A stretch of 25,514 nucleotides of DNA from JAISDD01 sp031553935 (GCA_031553935.1 JAVBKS010000050.1:1-25514); one strand, 5' to 3'; counted from the first letter of the stretch, positions 7,199 through 15,326 are shown. The notes: a model not told the origin generated them from the sequence alone. Numbers and translations are program-made.

Positions 7199-8605
7199 GA
7201 TATTGATTTAGGAAAGTATAGGGTGAGTAATACTTTAATCAAGCTGTCCTTGCCCCCCATGCTCGGAATGATAGTTTATTCGATCTTAAATATTATAGAC
7301 GCATATTATGTTGCCTATTTGGGCGCATTAGAGTTCGCAGCCCTAACAATGACCATTCCCTTCTCAGTATTCGTTGCTTCCTTCGCTTCAACACTTGGAA
7401 TAGGCATTGCATCACTGCTAGGTCAAGCTTTAGGACGCTCCGAATACGCTAAAGCCAATAATATAGCTTGGCATGGATTGATCCTGGGTATGACTCTAGG
7501 CATTATTCTGGTTTCATTTGCAAGTGCCAATTTGGACTTGGTTTTGACATTGCTTGGGTGTAATTATGAGACCCTAAACCTGAGCAGAGCTTACCTTAGT
7601 ATAATAATTATCGGCTATCTCTTTACATTTTTTATTATTATTGTTGGCAATGTTTTGCAAGCGCAAGGAAACACTTTTTTGCCCATGTTAATAGCCATAA
7701 TCGGAGTAGCGATTGAAGTAATCCTTGATCGAGTACTAATTTTTGGCCTCGGTTCAATACCGGCCCTGGGATTGCCTGGAGCAGCTTGGGCTTCGGTAAT
7801 TTCAGACATAGTTAGTTGTTTGGTTCTAATTTACTTCATCAAAGCGAAATCAGGGTTGGTCGCCTGGAATTGGAGAGACTTTAAAGCTGATTTTCGCATA
7901 ATTATTGCTATTCATAAAATAGGTATACCATTAATGCTTATGGAAGCTGTTAGTGTTATTATGATGGTCTGGTTCAATCGTCAGATCGCAATGTATGGGT
8001 TTTTCGCTGTGACGGTATACGGTTTATTTGCTAAAATCCGCGGACTTTTTCTAACTCCGGCAATCGCCATAACTCAAGGTATGATGCCATTGGTGGCTTA
8101 TGCTTATGGAGCTGGTCAGGGGGCGAGAATAAAAGAATGCTTAGTGAAGGCCTTACTATTCTCTACAGTCCTGCTAATTGGCGCCTGGTTTATTCTGCAA
8201 ATATTCCCAGACATTATTATGAGCCGCTTCTCAGATGATCAATTATTAATTTCCATGAGCCGCTCTGGTCTAAAGCTTGCCACCCTTTTCTTGCCAGTGG
8301 TTGGAGTAATATGGGTATTTAATGCTACTTTGCAAGCGCTGGGGCGCGGGGTCTCTACTATGGCTTTTTCGATACTAAGGCAAATAATTATTTTCATGCC
8401 GGTGGTCTATGTTTTTAAGAACATGTTGGGTTTACCTGGTATCTGGATAGGAATTGCTTGTACTGATATAATTAGTGCAGGTTGTGCATTCATTGGTGGT
8501 GCGTGGCTTTGGAAGCATGTTGAAGCACGAAAAAAATTGCCTTGGAGCCATTGGCTAAAAGATGGCTTTATCTTAAAAAGAACAGCTGCATGGCTGCGAT
8601 TGTAG
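7175..8605 (+). CDS. MATE family multidrug/Na+ efflux protein
   Basis: A 476-residue integral membrane protein with about twelve hydrophobic helices in two six-helix halves, the MatE arrangement. The N-terminal LIKLSLPPMLGMIVYSILNI region (given here within 20 residues as LIKLSLPPMLGMIVYSILNI) and the second-half counterpart IHKIGIPLMLMEAVSVIM show the paired MATE repeat, and PALGLPGAAWASVISD is typical of the family. MATE proteins export cationic drugs or metabolites in exchange for Na+ or H+. The start is uncertain: ATG 7175 lies inside a hairpin with only a weak ribosome site before it, whereas GTG at 7223 is preceded by AGGAAAG (7210-7216) with good spacing and would still keep the first helix. 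It is not obviously co-transcribed with the ABC operon if the hairpin terminates. Confidence 0.88.
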   Translation: MKGGVIIFDIDLGKYRVSNTLIKLSLPPMLGMIVYSILNIIDAYYVAYLGALEFAALTMTIPFSVFVASFASTLGIGIASLLGQALGRSEYAKANNIAWHGLILGMTLGIILVSFASANLDLVLTLLGCNYETLNLSRAYLSIIIIGYLFTFFIIIVGNVLQAQGNTFLPMLIAIIGVAIEVILDRVLIFGLGSIPALGLPGAAWASVISDIVSCLVLIYFIKAKSGLVAWNWRDFKADFRIIIAIHKIGIPLMLMEAVSVIMMVWFNRQIAMYGFFAVTVYGLFAKIRGLFLTPAIAITQGMMPLVAYAYGAGQGARIKECLVKALLFSTVLLIGAWFILQIFPDIIMSRFSDDQLLISMSRSGLKLATLFLPVVGVIWVFNATLQALGRGVSTMAFSILRQIIIFMPVVYVFKNMLGLPGIWIGIACTDIISAGCAFIGGAWLWKHVEARKKLPWSHWLKDGFILKRTAAWLRL

Positions 8606-8715
8606 CGCCTATTATTAGAGTTTACAGATTCGTGAGAGTAGCTAAGGACAATACTTGGAATTATAATTAGTTTAAGTTTTTCAGATTGTTTCCACCGGCT
8701 TTTGCCTGGGATGAT

Positions 8716-8745
8716 TTGCGAATAACTAATGATTTGGGCTAAAAT
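8716..8745 (+). promoter_or_regulatory. Sigma-A-like promoter for lspA-rluD
   Basis: TTGCGA (8716-8721) and TAAAAT (8740-8745) are separated by 18 bp. Initiation near 8752 would give a leader of about 37 nt to the lspA ATG at 8789 and would exclude the earlier in-frame ATG at 8729 as a start. Confidence 0.4.
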
Positions 8746-8788
8746 ACTTGGTAGGCAGTTATTTGTTCTTTTGTCATTTCGGAGGGTT

Positions 8789-9241
8789 ATGTATTTTTTT
8801 GCTATTTTTACAATCATTATCATTGTCGATCAGCTAACCAAGCAGATGATAGTCAACGAATTGTTTTTGGGCCAGAGCGTGGTTCTGATCGATAGTTTCC
8901 TAAAATTCACTCATATTACTAACACCGGTGCTGCTTTTGGCATTTTTCCCGGAGGAATAGTTGTTTTTGCTGCTTGCGCTATATTAGTTGTTTTTGGAGC
9001 CGCGTTTTATTCATTAGTATACAAACCGCCACGCTTTTTCCAAATCATGATTGGATTAATTGCTGGAGGTGCGGCTGGAAATCTAGTAGATCGTATTTGG
9101 CGGGATGGGGTGGTTGATTTCGTGGATCTCGGTTGGTGGCCGATTTTCAATGTGGCTGATACGGCAATATTTATTGGGGCGGGACTATTAATATGTAAGA
9201 TACTACTGACGAAAAATCCTGAGGGTAATCATGGAAAATAA
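8789..9241 (+). CDS. lspA: Signal peptidase II (prolipoprotein signal peptidase)
   Basis: LspA is the aspartyl membrane protease that removes signal peptides from diacylglyceryl-prolipoproteins, such as the one encoded at 2047. I place the start at ATG 8789, just after GGAGGG (8781-8786), giving 150 residues with the first conserved Asp of VDQLTK at residue 14, as in B. subtilis LspA; the frame is open to 8729 but that part has no ribosome site and contains promoter-like sequence. Four hydrophobic helices are present. The NTGAAFG motif (45-51) and the catalytic aspartates in GNLVDR (Asp101) and FNVADT (Asp124) are intact. The spacing of 2-3 nt between GGAGGG and ATG is short. The 3' end overlaps rluD by 11 nt, the usual lspA-rluD pairing in Bacillota. 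Confidence 0.95.
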   Translation: MYFFAIFTIIIIVDQLTKQMIVNELFLGQSVVLIDSFLKFTHITNTGAAFGIFPGGIVVFAACAILVVFGAAFYSLVYKPPRFFQIMIGLIAGGAAGNLVDRIWRDGVVDFVDLGWWPIFNVADTAIFIGAGLLICKILLTKNPEGNHGK

Positions 9242-10145
9242 GATAATGCTGGAAGTTGAAATACCTTGGGATGGCGAACGCCTCGATGTGGTTCTTGCAG
9301 ATCAGATTAGCTTCTTGTCGCGCTCAATTATTAAAACCTATATTAAAGAAGGCAGAGTCTTAGTAAATAAGTCTGTACGTAAAGCCAGTTATTTGCTGCA
9401 TGCAGGCGAGTTGGTAGAAATCGAGGTTCCCCCGGCGCAAGAACTAACATTAATACCTCAAAACATTCCTATTGAAATTATTTATCAAGACCAAGATATT
9501 GCGATAATAAGCAAACCTCAGGGTCTAGTGGTGCATCCAGCGCATGGTAATTGGGATGGCACATTAGTTAATGCTTTGTTGTATCATTTGCATGATTTAT
9601 CAGGCATTAATGGCAAATTGCGTCCTGGTATTGTTCATCGACTTGATAAAGATACTTCAGGGGTAATGGTTGTTGCTAAAAATGACTATGCTCATAATTG
9701 TCTGGCGAAGCAGATTAAGGACCATACCATTAACCGCGAGTATATGGCACTAGTCCATGGGATAATAAGAGAAGACAAAGGTTTAATAGATGCTCCGATA
9801 GGGCGCAGCAAGGATGATCGCAAGAAAATGGCAATAATTAAAGATGGTCGTCCATCGCAGAGTGAATATCAAGTGGTTGAACGCTTTCGTGACTATACTC
9901 TGGTTAGAGTCAAGTTGCTTACTGGTCGAACTCATCAAATCAGAGTTCATTTTGCCTTCATCAAACACTCAGTTGTTGGGGATCCTCTCTATGGCTCCGG
10001 AAGAGCACACTTTGGGCGGAGAACTCAAATCCTGCACGCTTGTTTATTAGGCATTAATCATCCCCGGACGGAAAAATACCTGGAATTCCGCTCAGAATTA
10101 CCCGAATACTTCCAAGACATTATTTTGCAATTAAGAAGGGAATAG
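9231..10145 (+). CDS. rluD: RluD-family 23S rRNA pseudouridine synthase
   Basis: A 304-residue RluA/RluD-family enzyme converting uridines of 23S rRNA (helix 69 in characterised RluD) to pseudouridine. An N-terminal S4 RNA-binding domain (about 14-65, from ERLDVVLADQ to GELVEIEVP) is followed by the catalytic domain with IISKPQGLVVHPA and the active-site motif HRLDKDTSG, whose Asp139 is the nucleophile. GRTHQIRVH and DPLYG near the C-terminus are also conserved. Length is normal. It is coupled to lspA by an 11-nt overlap. The exact target uridines cannot be read from sequence; B. subtilis calls the equivalent gene ylyB. Confidence 0.93.
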   Translation: MENKIMLEVEIPWDGERLDVVLADQISFLSRSIIKTYIKEGRVLVNKSVRKASYLLHAGELVEIEVPPAQELTLIPQNIPIEIIYQDQDIAIISKPQGLVVHPAHGNWDGTLVNALLYHLHDLSGINGKLRPGIVHRLDKDTSGVMVVAKNDYAHNCLAKQIKDHTINREYMALVHGIIREDKGLIDAPIGRSKDDRKKMAIIKDGRPSQSEYQVVERFRDYTLVRVKLLTGRTHQIRVHFAFIKHSVVGDPLYGSGRAHFGRRTQILHACLLGINHPRTEKYLEFRSELPEYFQDIILQLRRE

Positions 10146-10158
10146 TATAAATAATGAA

Positions 10159-10246
10159 ATTGCCATATGGGACCAGTTCATTTACCCATCATCTTTAGAC
10201 TTTAATCTTAATAATATCCACGACAAGATATCTAAAGTAATCTCAT
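10159..10246 (-). pseudogene. Possible eroded YoeB/Txe-type toxin remnant
   Basis: On the minus strand an ATG overlaps the antitoxin's TGA as ATGA, the classic arrangement for a toxin start. It opens MRLL and then hits a stop. In another frame just downstream lie DILSWILLRLKSKDDG and, after a stop, NWSHMAI. These resemble scrambled parts of YoeB (DYLxW, LKRIN-LIKD, GYWSRRI) with deletions and frameshifts. The stretch is too short and too diverged to be certain, and the region may simply be non-coding. Confidence 0.25.
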
Positions 10247-10506
10247 TCAATTTCCATTGACTCCAATTCAGCCATCGACTTTGTTATCGCTTTTCCAATC
10301 TCTAGCTGAGCAAGCGATCGATCAATTGTGGCTAGATAGGAAGCGTTTTTGGCAGCTTTCATGATAGTGTTATATTTTTCCAGACTGATGATAACCACGT
10401 TCTTTTCACCTTTGCGAGTAACAATGACAGTCTCGTTTTCGTCTGTGACCTTGTCGCAATATTCTTTCAGCTTGTTTCGAATGGTCGAGTAATTTACAGC
10501 TAACAA
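10243..10506 (-). CDS. YefM/Phd family antitoxin (apparently orphan)
   Basis: An 87-residue type II antitoxin. The N-terminal part (about 1-55), with VNYSTIRNKLKEYCDKV, ETVIVTRKGEKNVVIIS and LEKYNTI, is the Phd/YefM DNA-binding and dimerisation fold; the acidic/helical C-terminus would wrap the toxin. Translation starts at TTG 10506, 8 nt after GAGGAG. A 26-bp perfect palindrome covers its promoter, the expected site for autorepression. No intact toxin follows: only about 97 bp separate its stop from the convergent end of rluD, holding at most toxin debris. It may persist as an anti-addiction antitoxin or as a repressor, or it may be on its way to loss. Confidence 0.88.
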   Translation of the reverse strand: MLAVNYSTIRNKLKEYCDKVTDENETVIVTRKGEKNVVIISLEKYNTIMKAAKNASYLATIDRSLAQLEIGKAITKSMAELESMEIE

Positions 10507-10524
10507 ATAATCATCTCCTCTTAT

Positions 10525-10550
10525 AAAAGGTACAATATATTGTACCTTTT
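10525..10550 (-). promoter_or_regulatory. 26-bp perfect palindromic operator for the antitoxin
   Basis: Bases 10525-10550 are identical to their own reverse complement; the half is AAAAGGTACAATA. It contains GGTACA and TGTACC with centres 12 bp apart, which resembles the TGTACA-core sites bound by E. coli YefM. It overlaps the antitoxin -10 box, so binding would block transcription. Confidence 0.75.
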
Positions 10551-10568
10551 TCGGAAATAAATCGTCAA
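10539..10568 (-). promoter_or_regulatory. Sigma-A-like promoter of the antitoxin gene
   Basis: Read on the minus strand, TTGACG (10568-10563) and TACAAT (10544-10539) are 18 bp apart. The -10 lies within the palindromic operator. Initiation is expected near 10532, about 26 nt before the TTG start codon. Confidence 0.6.
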
Positions 10569-10716
10569 GTAAAGCTTACTGTTCGTAAATAAACGGATAC
10601 TTTGGAACCCCTAGCAGCACCAAGGGATTGTCTTAAATACCGAATAATCATCCATGTTTAGCCAACCTATGCTATGGTAATTAAAGTGAATTTGGGGTAT
10701 TTAATTTTGGCTTCTC

Positions 10717-12486
10717 CTAATTTAATTCCGACAAATCATTGATCCGTGGCTTAGCCATAATAGTCCAATAGTTTTCGTAAATTACCATGCCGGGACGGGA
10801 GTTTTTGGGTTTTTGGACATGTTTTCTGAAGGTGTAATCAACGGCAACTTTGTCGGCTTGCTGAGCTTTGCTGAAATATGCAGCTAATGCTGAGGCCTCT
10901 TCCAAAGTGCGGATAGGTATATCATCGATATTCTGGCATGTGTTAGGTGTTTTTATTATTACATGAGTTCCTGGTATGTCTTTAGTATGAAGCCACAGGT
11001 CCATTTTTCCCGCAGTTTTAAGGGTTAATACATCATTTTGACGATTGTTGCGACCGACTAAGATCTCAAAGCCATCACTGGACATAAAACGACGGGGATT
11101 GCTAATAGTTGTTGTCTTTGAGCCTTTGTTTTTTCCCTTCTTCTTGAAAAATTGTTCGTTTTCAAGTTCTAATACAATTTCCTCAATCTGCTGAATGCTT
11201 TCAGATTGTTCAACAGCAACTATGGTTGACTCCAGATAGTCAATATTTTCTTGGTTCTGCTGCATTAAAGTCTCCAAACTTTTAATGGTTTTGGTGCTTT
11301 TATTATAGATTTTAAAAAATTTCTGGGCATTTTGAATAGGAGTAAGCAATGGATCTAAGATAATAGTTATTGGTTCGTCATCATAGAAGTCGTTTAATAT
11401 TATTTCTTGATCTCCTTTTTTGCTAAGAGTTGAAAATGCAGTTAGCAATTCTCCCCAGGTTCTATATTTTTTGTTTTGAAGAGCATGTTCTAGATCACCG
11501 CTCTGAAACAGCTTCTTTCTATATGAACGTTCTAGCAAGTCCTTAATTCTGCGAATAATATTAGCTTGGAAGGACTCCAGACGAAATCTGTGCAGTGATT
11601 GATTAAAATAGAGACTGCAAGTTTTGAGTATTGTCGGATAGGTTTCTGTATAGGAACTGCCGTGATCATCAATTATTGCATAAGGGGCGAAATCCTGCGC
11701 ACCTTTTCTGGTCAGCAATAAACTCGATTCTACTTCCACGGATTCAACGGAGTTCAGAAGCTTTTGGATAAATTGATGCAGCTGAGTAAACTCAAACAGC
11801 CCGCAGAGAGCAACACTCATAGCAGGGTCCAAACCTGCCTGCAGGCATATTTGTTTGGCAGCAAAAGGACTGAAACCTTCAAATGATAAGAAGCAAGCTT
11901 GGGACAGACTTTTCGTTTCATCTTTCCATAAAAGGGCGCAGAAATCATCGATAGAGATGTCCTTAAAAGTAATTTTTCCTTGCGCGGGTGGCTGTAAATA
12001 CTCCCTCCCGGGCAATACTTCTCGAAAGCTGCTTAACTCATGACTGTATTTCTTAATAGCATCAATAATTATTCCAGTTTCAGGGTTAACCAGAATGATA
12101 TTGGAGTGCTTTCCCATAAATTCACATATTAAGGTAATGGATTGCCATTCCCGGAAATCATTTAGAGCTTCGAAGTTTATATGAACGATTCTCTCTAAAC
12201 CTAATTGTCTAATGCTTATGATTTTAGCGCCCTCTAAGTACTTGCGCAGAAGCATGCAAAAGCTCGGCGGTGTTATGGGATTGTTCACTTTGGCATCTTG
12301 AAATTGAATTCTAGCCCAGCGCGCATTTGCGGATATCAATAATTTATATGATCCGATCTTCGGCTGGTGAATGGTTAATAAGAGTTCATCTTTTTCAGGC
12401 TGATGTATTTTATCAATTCTTCCGCCATTCAAAATGGCGGAGAGCTCATTACAAATTGCATGGATGGTTATACCATCAAAAGGCAT
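10717..12486 (-). CDS. rqcH: RqcH (NFACT protein), ribosome-associated quality control
   Basis: A 589-residue NFACT/Rqc2-family protein. In bacteria RqcH binds stalled 50S-peptidyl-tRNA complexes and recruits tRNA-Ala to add alanine tails that mark the nascent chain for degradation. NFACT-N occupies about residues 1-200 (MPFDGITIHAICNEL, SFCMLLRKYLEGA), then HhH and a coiled-coil region (about 330-440), and NFACT-R (about 455-570) with SSDGFEILVGRNNRQND, DLWLHTKDIPGTHVII and AAYFSKAQ. The Asp-Arg pair important for tRNA binding in B. subtilis RqcH appears here as Glu98-Arg99, a conservative change. The ATG follows GAGGGGG on the minus strand. It has its own promoter and is divergent from dapB. 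Older databases call this family fibronectin-binding protein A. Confidence 0.93.
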   Translation of the reverse strand: MPFDGITIHAICNELSAILNGGRIDKIHQPEKDELLLTIHQPKIGSYKLLISANARWARIQFQDAKVNNPITPPSFCMLLRKYLEGAKIISIRQLGLERIVHINFEALNDFREWQSITLICEFMGKHSNIILVNPETGIIIDAIKKYSHELSSFREVLPGREYLQPPAQGKITFKDISIDDFCALLWKDETKSLSQACFLSFEGFSPFAAKQICLQAGLDPAMSVALCGLFEFTQLHQFIQKLLNSVESVEVESSLLLTRKGAQDFAPYAIIDDHGSSYTETYPTILKTCSLYFNQSLHRFRLESFQANIIRRIKDLLERSYRKKLFQSGDLEHALQNKKYRTWGELLTAFSTLSKKGDQEIILNDFYDDEPITIILDPLLTPIQNAQKFFKIYNKSTKTIKSLETLMQQNQENIDYLESTIVAVEQSESIQQIEEIVLELENEQFFKKKGKNKGSKTTTISNPRRFMSSDGFEILVGRNNRQNDVLTLKTAGKMDLWLHTKDIPGTHVIIKTPNTCQNIDDIPIRTLEEASALAAYFSKAQQADKVAVDYTFRKHVQKPKNSRPGMVIYENYWTIMAKPRINDLSELN

Positions 12487-12553
12487 AAAAATCCCCCTCT
12501 ATACAAATCCGCGTCAGAGTAATGTATTATGCGAACAAGTGTTACACTCGAAA

Positions 12554-12582
12554 AGTATAGCATTTTCCTAATATTTAGGCAA
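12554..12582 (-). promoter_or_regulatory. Sigma-A promoter of rqcH
   Basis: On the minus strand TTGCCT (12582-12577) and TATACT (12559-12554) are 17 bp apart, and TGC precedes the -10 to make it extended. The leader to the rqcH ATG would be about 60 nt. Confidence 0.6.
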
Positions 12583-12609
12583 TGAAGACGATAAAACCTA
12601 TACTTTAAC

Positions 12610-12637
12610 TTGACTTGGAAAAAGAAATATATAAAAC
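12610..12637 (+). promoter_or_regulatory. Weak candidate promoter for dapB
   Basis: TTGACT (12610-12615) is followed after 16 bp by TAAAAC (12632-12637). The -35 is good, the -10 weak. Alternative -10 boxes such as TATAAA at 12630 are too close. Confidence 0.3.
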
Positions 12638-12666
12638 TAGTTGCTAAGAGGTTGGGAGGTTTACTG

Positions 12667-13476
12667 ATGGCTGAACGTATAAAAGTATTAATATGTGGGG
12701 CATTAGGCAAAATGGGACGGACAACTGTTCAAGCAGTTATTGAGGATCCTGATTTTGAGCTAGTTGGCATCGTTGACAGTAATTGGAAAGATGAAACTCT
12801 TAGTGAGATTATTGGCGGAAATGATGATCTAGAGCATTCGGTAATATTTGAAAGCAATCTAGAGGAAATCTTTGGTAGAGTGGATGCCCAGGTTATGATT
12901 GATTTTACTAATCCCATAGCAGTTTTTGATAATACGCGTCTTGCTCTTAAGAATCATTTGCATTGTATTATAGGTACTACTGGTCTTAACGAGGGCGAAC
13001 TGAAACAGCTGGAGAAAATCGCTATCGATAATGAATTAGGTTTAGCAGTAATACCAAACTTTGCGATTGGTGCGGTCTTGATGATGAAATTTGCACAGTT
13101 AGCGGCTAAATACTTTCCTGATGTTGAGATAATTGAACTGCATCATGATAAAAAACTTGATGCTCCTTCGGGTACTGCTATTAAAACCGCGCAATTAATT
13201 AGGCAGAACCAGAGTATTATACCGATTAAAGGAAAAGGCGAAATGGAAAAGATTTCAGGTTGCCGCGGTGGTGAAGTTGAGCAGATAAAGATTCATAGCG
13301 TTCGCTTGCCAGGCTTCATTGCCCATCAAGAAGTTATTTTTGGCGGTGCTGGTCAGAGTTTAACAATACGTCATGATTCATATGATAGATTTTCATTTAT
13401 GCCCGGGGTCTTAATGGTGGCGAAAAAAATTGTCAACATTAAAGGTCTGGTTTATGGAATGGATAATCTGATATAA
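12667..13476 (+). CDS. dapB: 4-hydroxy-tetrahydrodipicolinate reductase
   Basis: DapB reduces the product of DapA to tetrahydrodipicolinate with NAD(P)H in the lysine/diaminopimelate pathway. I start at ATG 12667 after GGGAGGT (12654-12660); an open frame reaches 12610 but overlaps the promoter region. The 269-residue protein has the Rossmann dinucleotide motif GALGKMG (11-17), a GTTG stretch (103-106), and the catalytic block ELHHDKKLDAPSGTA with His159/His160 and Lys163. Length is normal. It is followed by a strong terminator, so it is a separate unit from dpaA although it lies next to the genes for Asd and DapA that feed it. Confidence 0.95.
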   Translation: MAERIKVLICGALGKMGRTTVQAVIEDPDFELVGIVDSNWKDETLSEIIGGNDDLEHSVIFESNLEEIFGRVDAQVMIDFTNPIAVFDNTRLALKNHLHCIIGTTGLNEGELKQLEKIAIDNELGLAVIPNFAIGAVLMMKFAQLAAKYFPDVEIIELHHDKKLDAPSGTAIKTAQLIRQNQSIIPIKGKGEMEKISGCRGGEVEQIKIHSVRLPGFIAHQEVIFGGAGQSLTIRHDSYDRFSFMPGVLMVAKKIVNIKGLVYGMDNLI

Positions 13477-13494
13477 GACATTTATTGAGTATAG

Positions 13495-13545
13495 AAAAAG
13501 AGTATCTGGATAACGGGAAAACCTGTTTTTTAGATACTCTTTTTG
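13495..13545 (+). terminator. Intrinsic terminator after dapB
   Basis: AAAAAGAGTATCT (13495-13507) and AGATACTCTTTTT (13532-13544) form a perfect 13-bp stem ending in a T-run, with an additional small stem (ACGGG/CCTGT) inside. The A-tract on the left would allow termination in both directions. Confidence 0.8.
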
Positions 13546-13648
13546 CTGTTTTCAAGAGAAAAAAGTATTAAGCAATTCTCGCCATTTGACGGTTTCACAG
13601 AAATGAAGAAGAGCTTGATTAACTTAATCGTTTGCATTTTAGACAAGC

Positions 13649-13676
13649 ACTTGTGGCTTAAAACATACATATAATT
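13649..13676 (+). promoter_or_regulatory. Sigma-K-like promoter for dpaAB
   Basis: CATATAATT (13668-13676) is close to the mother-cell sigma-K -10 consensus CATAnnnTA, and an AC at 13649-13650 lies 17 bp upstream where the -35 AC is expected. In B. subtilis the spoVF operon is sigma-K dependent. The site is about 46 nt before the dpaA start. Short consensus, so evidence is moderate. Confidence 0.4.
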
Positions 13677-13722
13677 CAATTAGAAGCAGATATATTTTTC
13701 CCAAAAATAAGGAGGAATAGTT

Positions 13723-14679
13723 TTGAGCTCAGTTTTATCGGGTCTGAAAATAGCAGTCTTAGGAGGGGATGCTAGAGAGCTAGTCTTGATAGCTGAACTA
13801 GTAAACATGGGAGCCACGGTAGCTGTTGTTGGATTTCCTGAAGAGATGGTTCTGCCAGGAGCATACTGTTTGAATTCGATTGAAGAAGCATGTAGGGAAG
13901 CAGAAGTCGTAATTCTCCCCTTGCCAGGAACAAATGCTCAAGGTCACATTAGAGCGGTGTACTATGAAGGTGCATTGATACTAACGGAAAAAGCAATCAA
14001 ATCTCTTGCCGAAAATGCAGTTATTATCATTGGCTCAGCCCAACAGTATCTTAAAAACTGGGCCAAAAAGTTTAGGTATAATCTACTGGAAATCATTGAA
14101 AATGATGAGCTGGCGATCTTAAATTCTATCCCCACGGCGGAAGGCGCAATCCAAATCGCGATTGCCGAAACCAAGATTACTCTGCATAAAAGTAAATCAT
14201 GCGTCATTGGCTTAGGCCGGGTAGGATTGACACTAGCCAGGTTGCTAAAAGCACTAGGTTCGGAGGTAACAGTAATTTCCAGGGAAAAAGCGGAGATCGC
14301 TAGGGCATATGAGATGGGTTGTCAAGGGGAGAGTTTTGCAAGTATTGGCAGAGTATTAAGCAAGACGGAAATCGCGTTTAATACTGTTCCCGATCAAGTT
14401 TTAACCCAAGATGTTTTGGCACAGGCTTATCCGGAAATTGTGATCATTGACTTGGCAAATCAGCCAGGAGGCACAGATTTTGAAGCTGCAGACGAACTTG
14501 GTATTAAAGCGATTTTGGCGCCTGGTTTGCCTGGTAAGGTTGCACCGTTGACGGCAGGTAAAATCCTGGCCGATGTTATACCCAAAATTATCATGAATAC
14601 TTTGGAAGAATCCTGTCTCAATCTGTTTTATAGGAATAAGGAGGTGCAAGGCTTGTATGGCAATCATGGAGAAGGATGA
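13723..14679 (+). CDS. dpaA: Dipicolinate synthase subunit A
   Basis: DpaA (SpoVFA) with DpaB oxidises dihydrodipicolinate to dipicolinic acid in the mother cell; the acid is then imported into the forespore for heat resistance. The 318-residue protein has an N-terminal nucleotide-binding-like half (KIAVLGGDARELVLIAELVN) and a second Rossmann motif GLGRVGLTLARLLKALG around residues 163-179, as in the DpaA family. The start is TTG 13723 after AAGGAGGA. The C-terminus is somewhat longer than in Bacillus and overlaps dpaB by 23 nt. Expression is probably sporulation-specific from the sigma-K-like site upstream. Confidence 0.93.
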   Translation: MSSVLSGLKIAVLGGDARELVLIAELVNMGATVAVVGFPEEMVLPGAYCLNSIEEACREAEVVILPLPGTNAQGHIRAVYYEGALILTEKAIKSLAENAVIIIGSAQQYLKNWAKKFRYNLLEIIENDELAILNSIPTAEGAIQIAIAETKITLHKSKSCVIGLGRVGLTLARLLKALGSEVTVISREKAEIARAYEMGCQGESFASIGRVLSKTEIAFNTVPDQVLTQDVLAQAYPEIVIIDLANQPGGTDFEAADELGIKAILAPGLPGKVAPLTAGKILADVIPKIIMNTLEESCLNLFYRNKEVQGLYGNHGEG

Positions 14680-15271
14680 AAAAAGGCTTGCAGGAGTAAA
14701 AATCGGGGTTGTTATGACCGGTTCGCATTGCATTATCGATGAAGTGATAAAAGAAATACGTAATTTGAAAGTTGAAGGTGCGGAAATATATCCGATTTTT
14801 TCATACGCTGTTGACCAAGTTGATAATAGATTTTATCTAGCAGATGCCTTGAAAGAAACTTTAGCCGGAATAACTGATAAGCCGATTATTAAAACCATAC
14901 CGGAAGCGGAGCCGATTGGGCCACAAAAACTATTAGATATCGTCGTTGTTCTTCCGGCAACCGGTAATACCATAGCAAAACTAGCGAATGGTATAACTGA
15001 TACTCCAGCTCTAATGGCAATTAAGGCTCACTTGAGAAATCAAAGACCGGTATTAATTGCGGTATCAAGCAATGACGCCCTTAGCATGAACGCAAAGAAC
15101 ATTGGGTTACTGCTTAATGCGAAGAATATTTACTTCGTACCTTTTCAGCAGGATGATCCCATAAATAAAGGGAATTCATTAGTGGCATGTTTGCATTTGC
15201 TCGTGGATAGCATTATTAGTTCTCTGCAAGGCAAGCAGCTTCAGCCTCTTATGCTGGGACCTTCTGCTTGA
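14657..15271 (+). CDS. dpaB: Dipicolinate synthase subunit B
   Basis: DpaB (SpoVFB) is the flavoprotein-fold partner of DpaA in dipicolinate synthesis. The 204-residue protein shows the family opening KIGVVMTGSHCIIDEV (residues 15-30) and the VLPATGNTIAKLANGITDTP segment typical of flavodoxin-like Cys decarboxylase-type folds. A consensus AAGGAGGTG lies at 14638-14646, about 12 nt before ATG 14657; ATG 14666 is an alternative start. It overlaps the end of dpaA. The promoter of asd begins within its last codons. Confidence 0.93.
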   Translation: MAIMEKDEKRLAGVKIGVVMTGSHCIIDEVIKEIRNLKVEGAEIYPIFSYAVDQVDNRFYLADALKETLAGITDKPIIKTIPEAEPIGPQKLLDIVVVLPATGNTIAKLANGITDTPALMAIKAHLRNQRPVLIAVSSNDALSMNAKNIGLLLNAKNIYFVPFQQDDPINKGNSLVACLHLLVDSIISSLQGKQLQPLMLGPSA

Positions 15272-15296
15272 GGCTAATGACTCTTTATGGTAGAAT
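15268..15296 (+). promoter_or_regulatory. Sigma-A promoter for asd, overlapping the dpaB stop
   Basis: TTGAGG (15268-15273) and TAGAAT (15291-15296) are separated by exactly 17 bp. The -35 covers the dpaB TGA. Transcription from about 15303 gives a 24-nt leader with AGGGGTGA before the asd ATG. This would allow vegetative asd expression independent of sporulation. Confidence 0.6.
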
Positions 15297-15326
15297 GTCA
15301 ATATGATTTTTTAGGGGTGATATTAG

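Noticed and set aside
8729..8788. N-terminal extension of LspA from ATG 8729
   Set aside because: No ribosome site, contains promoter-like sequence, and would place the conserved first Asp 20 residues later than in the family.
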